DNA of 64,000 nt from CAIKLP01 sp965279595. Lineage in GTDB: Bacteria > Bacteroidota > Bacteroidia > Sphingobacteriales > Sphingobacteriaceae. Shown here one piece after another: positions 42,448 through 50,653 of the stretch; the first letter of the stretch is position 1, and the number at the start of each line of letters is the position of its first letter. A program made the translations under genes and the position numbers. Location: positions 1,054,001 to 1,118,000 of the forward strand of contig OZ257246.1 of the NCBI GenBank assembly GCA_965279595.1. Reading direction: 5' to 3'. A model generated the notes under the pieces. It made no database searches. It was not told the DNA's origin and saw nothing but the letters and a program-made list of their open reading frames with translations.

Positions 42448-43350
42448 ATGACTAATTGGAATGAAATTGAGCAGAATTTAATCTCAGGTGATTATCGTGC
42501 CTTAGCTCGTGCCATTAGTGGAGTTGAAAATGAGTATGAAGGGTATTTTGATTTTCTTGGCAAAATCAAAATAAATTATTCAATTCCAGTTATTGGAATT
42601 ACTGGCCCTCCAGGTGCTGGTAAAAGCACATTGGTAAATGCACTTATTTCAGATTATGTTTTAAGTAATAAACGAGTTGGAGTGATTGCAATTGACCCAA
42701 CCTCACCATTCAATCTAGGGTCATTGTTAGGTGATAGAATTAGAATGAGTTCTCATTTTTTAAATGAAAATGTATTTATTCGGTCTTTAGCTACACGTGG
42801 ATCATTAGGTGGACTATCTTCTAAAACAATTGAGATTACTGATGTTATGCGTTCTTTCCCTTTCGATGTTATAATCATTGAAACTGTTGGAGTTGGACAA
42901 TCTGAAATTGAGATTGTAGGATTAGCGGATACAACTATTGTAGTATTAGTGCCTGAATCTGGTGATGAAATTCAAGGAATCAAATCAGGAATAATGGAAA
43001 TTGCAGATATTTTTGTGGTTAATAAAGCAGATAGAGACGGCGCAGATAATTTTGTAAATAGTTTAAATAAAATGCTTCATGAAAGAGTTTTGAATGATTG
43101 GGAAATTCCTGTTCTTAAAACAATAGCTCAAAAAAATGAAGGAATTAGTGAATTGATTAAACAAATACATTTACACAGAGAACATCCATCTAAATCAAAA
43201 AAAGTTTTTTTATTAACAGAAAAGGCTTTTAAGTTAATTCAAAATAATAAAATGAAATTGGTTGATAAATCTAAGTTGATGAATGAAATTGAATTATCAT
43301 GTGATAATCCAAATTTTAATTTTTATCAATTGGTAGCTAAATATTATTAG
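42448..43350 (+). CDS. meaB: Methylmalonyl-CoA-mutase-associated GTPase MeaB/ArgK
   Basis: A 300-residue G3E-type GTPase that acts as a chaperone loading and protecting adenosylcobalamin in methylmalonyl-CoA mutase. Walker A is GPPGAGKST (53-61), followed by AIDPTSPFNLGSLLGDRIRM, switch-like ETVGVGQSEIEI and NKAD, all diagnostic. The frame extends upstream to a GTG at 42427; ATG 42448 is preferred, but the upstream start is possible. The mutase itself is not in the window. It diverges from the glycosyltransferase cluster and ends two bases from the convergent DinB-like gene. Confidence 0.92.
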   Translation: MTNWNEIEQNLISGDYRALARAISGVENEYEGYFDFLGKIKINYSIPVIGITGPPGAGKSTLVNALISDYVLSNKRVGVIAIDPTSPFNLGSLLGDRIRMSSHFLNENVFIRSLATRGSLGGLSSKTIEITDVMRSFPFDVIIIETVGVGQSEIEIVGLADTTIVVLVPESGDEIQGIKSGIMEIADIFVVNKADRDGADNFVNSLNKMLHERVLNDWEIPVLKTIAQKNEGISELIKQIHLHREHPSKSKKVFLLTEKAFKLIQNNKMKLVDKSKLMNEIELSCDNPNFNFYQLVAKYY

Positions 43351-43352
43351 AA

Positions 43353-43868
43353 TTATTTCATCAAACCTTTATTGTATTCTTCAGATTTTCCTTTTGCGAT
43401 ACTTAGTGTAATCCAATTGCTGCCTTTCCAGTGCTTAGCTAAATATACTATTTGACCTACATGATAGGCATAATGAGCAACTTGTCTATTGATTGCTTTT
43501 AATGCTGATTGTTTTTCTTTTCTAATTACAACTTCTCTAAATAAATCTTCTTCAGTCATTGAATTCAACAATTCAAAAACAATGTTCCATGCATTTTCCC
43601 AATCAGCTAAAAGTTGTATTCTATTTGTTTCTCTTTCATTAAATTCTTCATCACGATTTCTGTTTGGTTTTTCTCCATCTGTTGTAAAAAAATCAGTAAA
43701 TCTAGACTTTGCATTGCCAATCATATGTTGCATAATTATTGCAATTGAATTGTCTTCTTTAGTTTGAGATTTATAAAGTTCATCGTCATTCAATTGGTTA
43801 ATTGAATTATCTGCAAGTGCTTTGTAAGTTTTAAAATTTGTTAATGCAACATTAATATATTCGCTCAT
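43353..43868 (-). CDS. DinB-superfamily protein (DUF1572)
   Basis: A 171-residue four-helix protein with the DUF1572 pattern. The metal-binding triad is His48, His132 and His136 (MQHM...AHYAYHVGQI), and the DW-rich middle segment (LLADWENAW) is family-typical. It resembles metal-dependent thiol transferases, although function in this subfamily is unknown. The transposase-like gene lies 9 bases upstream of its start on the same strand, so co-transcription is possible. It is a different subfamily from the DinB protein at 14024. Confidence 0.82.
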   Translation of the reverse strand: MSEYINVALTNFKTYKALADNSINQLNDDELYKSQTKEDNSIAIIMQHMIGNAKSRFTDFFTTDGEKPNRNRDEEFNERETNRIQLLADWENAWNIVFELLNSMTEEDLFREVVIRKEKQSALKAINRQVAHYAYHVGQIVYLAKHWKGSNWITLSIAKGKSEEYNKGLMK

Positions 43869-43877
43869 GTTCTAAAA

Positions 43878-44420
43878 TTAATTAATTATTGTTTCAAAAT
43901 CTATAAGTAGTGTTTGTAAGTGATTTAACGTTATTTGAGAAAGTAATGCATTAGAAAAATTTTCTTTAGAATTTAAATAATGAAGATATTCTCTGTATGA
44001 ACTATATGCCCATTCTTCAGGTTCAGATGTTAGTTTAGCATTTACTGGGTTCATATGAATATAATCAAAAAGAGTTTTTAAATATTTACCATTATCATAT
44101 AAAGTTACCATTTTCTTTTTGGTGTTTTGTTGAAAAAGAGACCCAGTAGTTTTACGACTTTTATTTACTCCTTGACTGTAGGAACTAAGTGTAATACGCA
44201 ATCCACTTGTAAGCAATGCTGTTTCTTCTTTCCCATGTGTAGAAATTAATAAATGGAAATGGTTCGGCATTAAACAATATGCTAAAATATCACAATGAGG
44301 TTTTATATACCTTTTAATTTTGGTTAAGAAATAATTGTAATTCTCATCTGAAAAGAAAATATTTTGTTTATTATTTCCTCTATTAAAAACGTGGTAAGTT
44401 TCATTTTCTAGAAATTTCAT
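43878..44420 (-). mobile_element. REP-associated tyrosine transposase (RAYT, Y1 HUH endonuclease)
   Basis: A 180-residue single-copy IS200-like HUH endonuclease. The metal-binding HUH motif is His54-Phe-His56 in MPNHFHLL and the catalytic Tyr120 lies in FDYIHMNPVNAKL, followed by WAYSSYREYL, the RAYT signature. Such proteins act on REP sequences, cutting and joining single-stranded DNA. It is intact and lacks an accessory TnpB. A 34-bp perfect palindrome sits 113 bases upstream of its start (44533-44566), making a transposase-substrate pair possible. No flanking terminal repeats are visible, so it is probably a domesticated RAYT rather than an insertion sequence. Confidence 0.88.
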
Positions 44421-44532
44421 ATTTTAAAATTTCTGGAAAAGTAATAGATAGGAGAGGCTGGTACAACCGTTATGAAGAAGGATTAAAAATAATCTTGTAG
44501 AAGTGCAGTTGGAAATGCAATAATTTTTAATA

Positions 44533-44566
44533 AATCGGTGGCATGGCTTAAGCCATGCCACCGATT
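44533..44566. repeat. 34-bp perfect palindrome (REP-like or hutU terminator)
   Basis: The arms aatcggtggcatggctt (44533-44549) and its exact reverse complement (44550-44566) meet with no spacer, a perfect 17-bp palindrome, GC-rich against AT-rich surroundings. It lies ten bases downstream of the hutU stop (minus strand) and 113 bases upstream of the RAYT gene. A GTAG occurs at 44497-44500, about 30 bases away, not at the stem base. It could be a REP-type substrate or a transcript-end hairpin. Confidence 0.7.
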
Positions 44567-44576
44567 CGGATGAAAC

Positions 44577-46253
44577 CTATTTCAGCCTCTCATTAATATC
44601 TAACCGATGCTTCCTCGCTGTATCTTTTGCAATATCATAACCTGCATCCATATGTCTGATAACACCCATTGCTGGATCATTATGTAATACTCTTTTAATT
44701 CTAACAGCTGCTTCTTCCGTTCCATCTGCAACAATTACCATTCCTGCATGTATCGAATAACCTATACCAACTCCTCCGCCATGATGTAAAGAAACCCAAC
44801 TAGCTCCACCTGCAGTATTGATTAAAGCATTTAATACTGGCCAATCGGCAATGGCATCTGAGCCGTCCAACATTGCTTCTGTTTCGCGATTAGGAGAAGC
44901 TACAGATCCAGTATCTAAATGATCTCTGCCTATAACTAATGGTGCCTTTACTTTTCCATCAGCTACTAATTTGTTAAATGCCAAACCTGCTTTTTCTCTT
45001 TCACCTTGTCCTAACCAACAGATCCTTGCAGGCAATCCTTGAAAAGCAATTCTTTCTTGTGCCATATGAATCCATCTAGCCAATTCTTTATTTTCAGGAA
45101 ACAGTTCCAAAATTAATTTATCGGTTTCATAAATATCTTGTGGATCTCCCGATAATGCAGCCCATCTAAATGGACCTTTTCCTTCACAAAATAATGGACG
45201 AATATAAGCTGGAACAAATCCAGGGAAATCAAATGCGTTTGTTACCCCAGCTTCCAATGCTCTTCCGCGTAAATTATTTCCATAATCAAATGTAATTGCA
45301 CCCCTTGTTTGCATCTCTATCATTAGCTTGATATGATGCGCCATGGTAGCATATGATTTTTTTATGTATTCATCTGGATTTGTATCCCTTAATACTTTTG
45401 CTTGCTCAACGGAAAGCCCTTGTGGGAAATAACCAACCAATGGATCATGGGCAGAAGTTTGATCTGTTAAGACATCCGGTGTTACTCCTCTAATTAACAT
45501 TCTTTCTAATAAATCAACCGCATTACATACCACTCCAATTGATAATGCTTCACCATTCTTTTTTGCTTCTAATGCACGATCAATAGCTTCATCAATATCA
45601 TGTATCATTACATCAATATAACGAGTGTCAATTCTTTTCTGGATTCGCCATTCTTCCACTTCTGCTGCTAAACAAACACCTTCATTCATCGTAATAGACA
45701 AAGGTTGTGCTCCACCCATCCCACCTAAACCAGCAGTAACAGAAATCGTATTTTTTAAAGTGCCATTAAAATGTTTTCTAGCAACAGCAGCAAAAGTCTC
45801 ATATGTTCCTTGAACAATTCCTTGTGAACCAATATAAATCCATGATCCAGCAGTCATCTGCCCATACATAATTAATCCTTTTTCCTCCAATTCATTGAAA
45901 TAATCAAAGGTTGCCCATTTTGGCACTAATTGTGAGTTTGAAATAATTACACGAGGAGCATCTTTATGTGTAGGTAAAATTCCAACTGGCTTTCCAGATT
46001 GAATCAATAATGTTTCATCATCATTCAAATCTTTTAAGGCTTTTAGAATTAAATAAAATGCTTCAGGATTTCTAGCTGCTTTCCCTCTGCCTCCATAAAC
46101 AATCAATTCTTCAGGCCTTTCAGCCACTTCTGGATCTAAATTGTTCAATAGCATTCTTAACGCCGCTTCTTGAACCCACCCTTTACAAGTTAATTTATTA
46201 CCCGTTGGTGTTTTTGTAAGTGATAAATCTATTGTTTCGTTTTTTACTGACAT
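44577..46253 (-). CDS. hutU: Urocanate hydratase
   Basis: A 558-residue enzyme of the second step of histidine breakdown, turning urocanate into imidazolone propionate with bound NAD+. The family-specific YGGRGKAARN, the NAD-binding GLGGMGGAQPLSITMN, GNNLRGRALEAG and GLPARICWLGQGER are intact and the length is standard. The frame opens at TTG 46268, but ATG 46253 begins the expected MSVKNETIDL. HutH is 2.9 kb away beyond two plus-strand genes, so the pathway genes are not one operon. It shares an 80-bp divergent promoter region with the His-rich peptide gene. Confidence 0.96.
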   Translation of the reverse strand: MSVKNETIDLSLTKTPTGNKLTCKGWVQEAALRMLLNNLDPEVAERPEELIVYGGRGKAARNPEAFYLILKALKDLNDDETLLIQSGKPVGILPTHKDAPRVIISNSQLVPKWATFDYFNELEEKGLIMYGQMTAGSWIYIGSQGIVQGTYETFAAVARKHFNGTLKNTISVTAGLGGMGGAQPLSITMNEGVCLAAEVEEWRIQKRIDTRYIDVMIHDIDEAIDRALEAKKNGEALSIGVVCNAVDLLERMLIRGVTPDVLTDQTSAHDPLVGYFPQGLSVEQAKVLRDTNPDEYIKKSYATMAHHIKLMIEMQTRGAITFDYGNNLRGRALEAGVTNAFDFPGFVPAYIRPLFCEGKGPFRWAALSGDPQDIYETDKLILELFPENKELARWIHMAQERIAFQGLPARICWLGQGEREKAGLAFNKLVADGKVKAPLVIGRDHLDTGSVASPNRETEAMLDGSDAIADWPVLNALINTAGGASWVSLHHGGGVGIGYSIHAGMVIVADGTEEAAVRIKRVLHNDPAMGVIRHMDAGYDIAKDTARKHRLDINERLK

Positions 46254-46287
46254 AATTTTGAATTTCAAACCGCTAAATTAAGGAATT

Positions 46288-46307
46288 CTACAATAATTCA
46301 ATTGTAG
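46288..46307. promoter_or_regulatory. 7-bp inverted repeat in the hutU / His-rich peptide divergent region
   Basis: The arms ctacaat (46288-46294) and attgtag (46301-46307) are exact reverse complements with a six-base spacer, 20 bp in total, in the middle of the 80-bp region between hutU and the divergent peptide gene. The size and symmetry fit a dimeric regulator site; no regulator gene is adjacent. Confidence 0.35.
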
Positions 46308-46318
46308 TTTATTTGTTT

Positions 46319-46326
46319 TACTTTTG
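46319..46326 (+). promoter_or_regulatory. Candidate -7 box for the His-rich peptide gene
   Basis: TACTTTTG is a full TAnnTTTG match, eight bases before the ATG at 46334, embedded in a small inverted repeat (ttactt-ttgt-aagtaa, 46318-46333). A leaderless or very short leader would follow. The -33 element is not clear. Confidence 0.35.
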
Positions 46327-46333
46327 TAAGTAA

Positions 46334-46693
46334 ATGAAGAGAATTTCTTTTAAAAATGGGTTTTCAATATTGATGTTGGCTGTATTGGCTTTCATTAACT
46401 TCCCGTTTGCAACTCTTCATCATCATAAACACGAAAATGTTTGTGACGTAGCTTCAGCAATTCCTTCGAAATTTAAGAAAGAAAAAGACCACAGCAAACA
46501 CCACATTCATACTTTTGAAGAATCTTGTTTTGCCTGTGATAGCATAATTTATAATTCAAATTATGTAAATCAATTTGATGCTTATCAGTTTAAAAAAGTT
46601 GAACATTCTCTTAAATTCTTTTTTCTTGAATTTTATTTTTTCAACTCTATTCAATTAAATAAAAATAAAGCACCTCCAGTATTTGCTGCTTAA
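46334..46693 (+). CDS. Small exported His/Cys-rich protein, probable metal-related partner of the TonB receptor
   Basis: A 119-residue protein with an N-terminal hydrophobic signal (FSILMLAVLAFINFPFA). Potential metal ligands are clustered: HHHKH at 29-33, Cys37, His53, His56, His57, His59, and Cys65-Cys68 in ESCFACDS. It ends in NKNKAPPVFAA, a conserved-looking tail that I recall from small proteins preceding metal-type TonB receptors in Bacteroidota. No enzyme fold is recognised. It lies 47 bases before the TonB receptor on the same strand. Binding or delivering zinc or copper is the best guess. Confidence 0.6.
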   Translation: MKRISFKNGFSILMLAVLAFINFPFATLHHHKHENVCDVASAIPSKFKKEKDHSKHHIHTFEESCFACDSIIYNSNYVNQFDAYQFKKVEHSLKFFFLEFYFFNSIQLNKNKAPPVFAA

Positions 46694-46740
46694 TTTATTT
46701 TAATTAATCAATTCCTTTTTATTTTATAATTCTTTTTGTC

Positions 46741-49155
46741 ATGAATAAAGTCATCAGACTGTTATATATATTTATCATTCCTTTTTCTGTGAATGCTCAA
46801 AATTCCTTAAGTGGAAATATTGTTGAAATTAAAACCAAAGAAAAATTAGTAGGTGCAAGCATTTATCTACCTGAATTAAAAAAGGGCACAACTTCCAATC
46901 AAGTTGGCTTTTTTGAAATAAAAGATTTGCCAAAGGGTAAATTCTTGGTAGAAGTAAAGTTCATAAGCTATGAAACTATTGTACTTTCAATTGATATTTC
47001 AGGCAATGTTGTTCATGATTTTAATTTAAAAGAAAACATTGCTGAATTGCATGAAGTGGTAACCACAGGAATTGGTCGGTCAACAGAAATAAAATTAAAT
47101 CCTGTTGTGATAAAATCAATTGATAATCTTTATCTCAAACAAAACACTGCGACAAATTTAATTGATGCACTAAAATCTATACCTGGAATTTCACAAATTT
47201 CAACAGGAGCAGCTATTTCAAAGCCAATTATTAGAGGCCTCGGTTATAATAGAATTATAACTTTAAATAATGGAGTGAGACAAGAAGGTCAGCAATGGGG
47301 TGATGAGCATGGTATTGAATTAGATGAATTCAATGTTGATAGAATTGAGATCGTTAAAGGACCTGGAAGTTTAATTTATGGTTCAGATGGAATTGCTGGT
47401 GTCATCAATTTTATTTCAGCAAACTCTTTGCCTGAAAACGAAATCAAAACTAGTTTCGTGAGTAATTATCAAACAAATAATAATTTATTTGCAACATCAA
47501 TTTCAAACATGGGAAGTTTGAAAAATTTTCAATGGAGTGCAAGACTAACGAGAAAAGATGCTGGGAATTTTTCAAATAAATTAGATGGTAAAGTATTTAA
47601 TTCTATGTTCAATGAATTTGATATGAATCTTAGCTTGGGGGTCAATAGGAAGTGGGGATACAGTCAATTGTCAATTAGTTCCTTTAATCAAAAAATTGCT
47701 TTGCCTGAAGGAGAAAGAGATAGCACAGGTGCCTTTGTTAAACAGTTTGTAGATCCTTCTGGAATTTTGCAAACTTTAAAGGTTACAAATAAAGATTTAA
47801 ATTCTTATACCATTAACTTTCCTTTTCAAAAGATTACTCATCAAAAAATTGTTTCCAACACTTTTTATGTTTTTGATAAAGGATCTTTTAATTTGGACAT
47901 TGCATTTCAACAAAATTTGCGTAGAGAATATTCTAATTTATTATCTCCATCTGAAACAGCTTTATATTTTGATTTAAAGACATTCAATTATGCTTTGAAA
48001 TATAATTTTCAAAAATGGAAAGGTTGGGAATCAAGCACAGGTTTGAACGGAATGATGCAATGGAATATTAATAAAGGAGTGGAGTTTTTGATTCCCGAAT
48101 ACTTCCAAAAGGATTTAGGTTATTTTTTAACTTCAGAAAAAAGCTTAAATGCCAAGTTAAGACTTTCAATTGGAGCAAGAATAGATAATAGATCTATCAG
48201 CATTCAACAGCTTCGACTTGATCAGAATGGTGTACCAATTTCCATTGACACGGGAATAAATAGTATTAAGTTTAGTTCATTAGTTAATCAGTATAATAGC
48301 TTTTCTGGCGCAGCTGGAATTACGTATCAACCAAATAAAATCTCGAACTTCAAATTTAATTTCAGTAGAGGTTTCCGTGCACCAAATATTTCAGAGATTT
48401 CTTCAAATGGAAAACACGAGGGATCATTTAGATATGAGTATGGAAACAATAATTTGAAAGCAGAATATAATCATCAGATTGATTTGGCATATTATTTTAA
48501 TTCTGACCATTTGAATATTGAAATTAGTCCATATGTTAATTTTATTCAGAATTATATTTATTCTGAGAAACTATTAGGCTTAAATGGGGGTGATTCTATT
48601 CCAGATATTTCTGATCCAACCCCAGCATATAAGTTTACACAAGGGAATGCAAGATTGTGGGGTGCAGAACTCTTAATAGATTTGCATCCACATCCTATAG
48701 ATTGGTTACATATAGAGAATGGCTTTTCTTTTGTTAATGCTTTGCAGTTTAATCAAAGTGACTCAACAAAATATTTGCCTTTTATTCCAGCTCCACATTA
48801 TCGTTTAGAATTGCGAGCACAATTCAAAAATGTAAATAAAATTTTAAAGAATAGTTATTTGAAAGCAAGTATGGATAGCTATTTCAATCAAAATAGAGTT
48901 TATGCAGCCTATGGTACGGAATCAAAAAGTGTTGGTTACACTTTGTTTGGTTTAGGACTTGGTTCGGATTTGAATTTATTTAAAAATTCAAAACGATTGC
49001 TAAGTTGCTATTTGAGTATTGATAATTTAACAAACGTTGCATATCAAAATCATTTAAGCAGATTGAGAACGGCCCCAACAAACTTTGCCACAGGCAATAC
49101 TGGCATTTATAATATGGGAAGAAATTTAAGTTTTAAATTATACTTGACTATTTAA
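46741..49155 (+). CDS. TonB-dependent outer-membrane receptor, CarboxypepD_reg type
   Basis: An 804-residue outer-membrane transporter. It has a signal peptide (LLYIFIIPFSVNA), a CarboxypepD_reg beta-domain (about 22-105; GNIVEIKTKEKLVGASIYLP), a plug (about 130-230; DALKSIPGISQIS, IIRGLGYNRIITLNNGV, VDRIEIVKGPGSLIYGSDGIAGVIN) and a 22-strand-type barrel. The QEGQQWGDEHGIELD segment resembles plugs of zinc/copper-type receptors. Ligand identity is inferred from this and from the His/Cys-rich upstream peptide. Energy comes from TonB-ExbBD elsewhere. Its end overlaps the convergent hutH stop by four bases. Confidence 0.88.
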   Translation: MNKVIRLLYIFIIPFSVNAQNSLSGNIVEIKTKEKLVGASIYLPELKKGTTSNQVGFFEIKDLPKGKFLVEVKFISYETIVLSIDISGNVVHDFNLKENIAELHEVVTTGIGRSTEIKLNPVVIKSIDNLYLKQNTATNLIDALKSIPGISQISTGAAISKPIIRGLGYNRIITLNNGVRQEGQQWGDEHGIELDEFNVDRIEIVKGPGSLIYGSDGIAGVINFISANSLPENEIKTSFVSNYQTNNNLFATSISNMGSLKNFQWSARLTRKDAGNFSNKLDGKVFNSMFNEFDMNLSLGVNRKWGYSQLSISSFNQKIALPEGERDSTGAFVKQFVDPSGILQTLKVTNKDLNSYTINFPFQKITHQKIVSNTFYVFDKGSFNLDIAFQQNLRREYSNLLSPSETALYFDLKTFNYALKYNFQKWKGWESSTGLNGMMQWNINKGVEFLIPEYFQKDLGYFLTSEKSLNAKLRLSIGARIDNRSISIQQLRLDQNGVPISIDTGINSIKFSSLVNQYNSFSGAAGITYQPNKISNFKFNFSRGFRAPNISEISSNGKHEGSFRYEYGNNNLKAEYNHQIDLAYYFNSDHLNIEISPYVNFIQNYIYSEKLLGLNGGDSIPDISDPTPAYKFTQGNARLWGAELLIDLHPHPIDWLHIENGFSFVNALQFNQSDSTKYLPFIPAPHYRLELRAQFKNVNKILKNSYLKASMDSYFNQNRVYAAYGTESKSVGYTLFGLGLGSDLNLFKNSKRLLSCYLSIDNLTNVAYQNHLSRLRTAPTNFATGNTGIYNMGRNLSFKLYLTI

Positions 49156-50636
49156 GAAAAATTTTGAATGAATTCCACTGATTTTTGAATATCAATTGAT
49201 AACACTCGATCTTTTGAATTTCGCGCAACTGATTTTCTGTAGGATGCAATTATAGTTTCATTAGCATCTGATGATTTTAAAGGTCTGCGAAATTCTAAAG
49301 CTTGAGTTGCATTCATTAATTCAATGGCTAATATTCTTTCAATATTTAAAATTACACGATGTAGTTTTGTTGCCGAATTTGCTCCCATACTTACGTGATC
49401 TTCTTGTCCATTCGACGAAACAATCGAATCAACTGAAGCTGGAGTACATAATTGTTTATTCTCGCTAACTATTGATGCTGCTGTATATTGAGGAATCATA
49501 AAGCCTGAATTTAAACCTGGATTTTCTACCAAGAATGCAGGTAATTCTCTAGCGCCTGAAATTAATTGATAGGTTCTTCTTTCAGAAATATTACCTAATT
49601 CAGCCATTGCTATGGCAAGAAAGTCAAGTGCCAATGCTAATGGCTGTCCATGGAAATTTCCACCTGAAATAATTAAATCTTCATCAGGAAAAACATTTGG
49701 ATTATCAGTTACTGAATTAATTTCAGTTGTAAAAACAGAATCCACATATTCAATGGTATCTTTTGAAGCACCATGTACTTGTGGTACACATCGAAATGAA
49801 TATGGATCTTGAACTTGTGTTTTTATTTGATTTGCAATTTCACTGCCTTTTAATTTTTGTAGAATATTTTTAGCAGTGGCTATTTGTCCTTTGTGCGGTC
49901 TAACCTGGTGTATTAAATTGTTGAATGGATCAAGTCTACAATTAAATGCATCTAAGGAAATAGCAGTTATATTATCAGCCATCTCCGCTAATTTTTTCGA
50001 TTGAATAATTGCCCATACCCCATATGCACTCATGAATTGGGTTCCATTTAACAATGCAAGCCCTTCTTTCGATTGTAATTGAACGATGTGCCATTCCATT
50101 TTTTTCAAAAGGGTCATTCCTGAAATTCTTTCACCATTTAATTCAACTTCTCCTAATCCTAATAGTGGTAAACATAAATGCGCTAAAGGAGCTAGATCAC
50201 CTGAAGCTCCCAAGGATCCTTTAGTATAAACAATTGGATACACTTCATGATTATAGAAATCGATTAATCTTTCTACAGTTTGTAATTGAACACCTGAGTG
50301 TCCGTAAGATAAAGATTGGATTTTCAACAAAAGCATTATTCTTACTAGTTCCTTCGGTACTTCATCTCCAGTTCCGCAAGCATGTGACATCACTAAATTT
50401 TTCTGAAGTTGCTCCAATTGTGAATCGTCAATTTTCACATCACATAATGACCCAAACCCTGTATTTATGCCATACACAGGAGAATTGCTTTTTGACATTT
50501 TCTCATCTAAGTATAATCTACATTTTACAATTCTCTCTTTTGTTTCATCCGACAAAATTAATTTTGCTTTGGAAGAAAGAATCAACTGAATGTTTTCAAT
50601 ACTTAAATGACTAGAGCTTATGATGTGATTTTGCAT
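49152..50636 (-). CDS. hutH: Histidine ammonia-lyase
   Basis: A 494-residue lyase that releases ammonia from histidine to give urocanate. The MIO cofactor forms from Ala144-Ser145-Gly146 in GSLGASGDLAPLAH, and VYGINTGFGSL (54-64) carries the catalytic Tyr. GGNFHGQPLALALD, and VSMGANSATKL near the end, are further family motifs. It precedes no other hut gene; hisS lies just upstream on the same strand (17-base gap), so it may be transcribed with the histidyl-tRNA synthetase gene, an unusual pairing of synthesis use and breakdown of histidine. Confidence 0.96.
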   Translation of the reverse strand: MQNHIISSSHLSIENIQLILSSKAKLILSDETKERIVKCRLYLDEKMSKSNSPVYGINTGFGSLCDVKIDDSQLEQLQKNLVMSHACGTGDEVPKELVRIMLLLKIQSLSYGHSGVQLQTVERLIDFYNHEVYPIVYTKGSLGASGDLAPLAHLCLPLLGLGEVELNGERISGMTLLKKMEWHIVQLQSKEGLALLNGTQFMSAYGVWAIIQSKKLAEMADNITAISLDAFNCRLDPFNNLIHQVRPHKGQIATAKNILQKLKGSEIANQIKTQVQDPYSFRCVPQVHGASKDTIEYVDSVFTTEINSVTDNPNVFPDEDLIISGGNFHGQPLALALDFLAIAMAELGNISERRTYQLISGARELPAFLVENPGLNSGFMIPQYTAASIVSENKQLCTPASVDSIVSSNGQEDHVSMGANSATKLHRVILNIERILAIELMNATQALEFRRPLKSSDANETIIASYRKSVARNSKDRVLSIDIQKSVEFIQNFS

Positions 50637-50653
50637 TATCGATTTTACTTTAA

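Noticed and set aside
43878..44420. Complete IS200/IS605 element
   Set aside because: No TnpB, no matching left and right end hairpins flanking the gene, and the sequence has RAYT rather than IS200 hallmarks.
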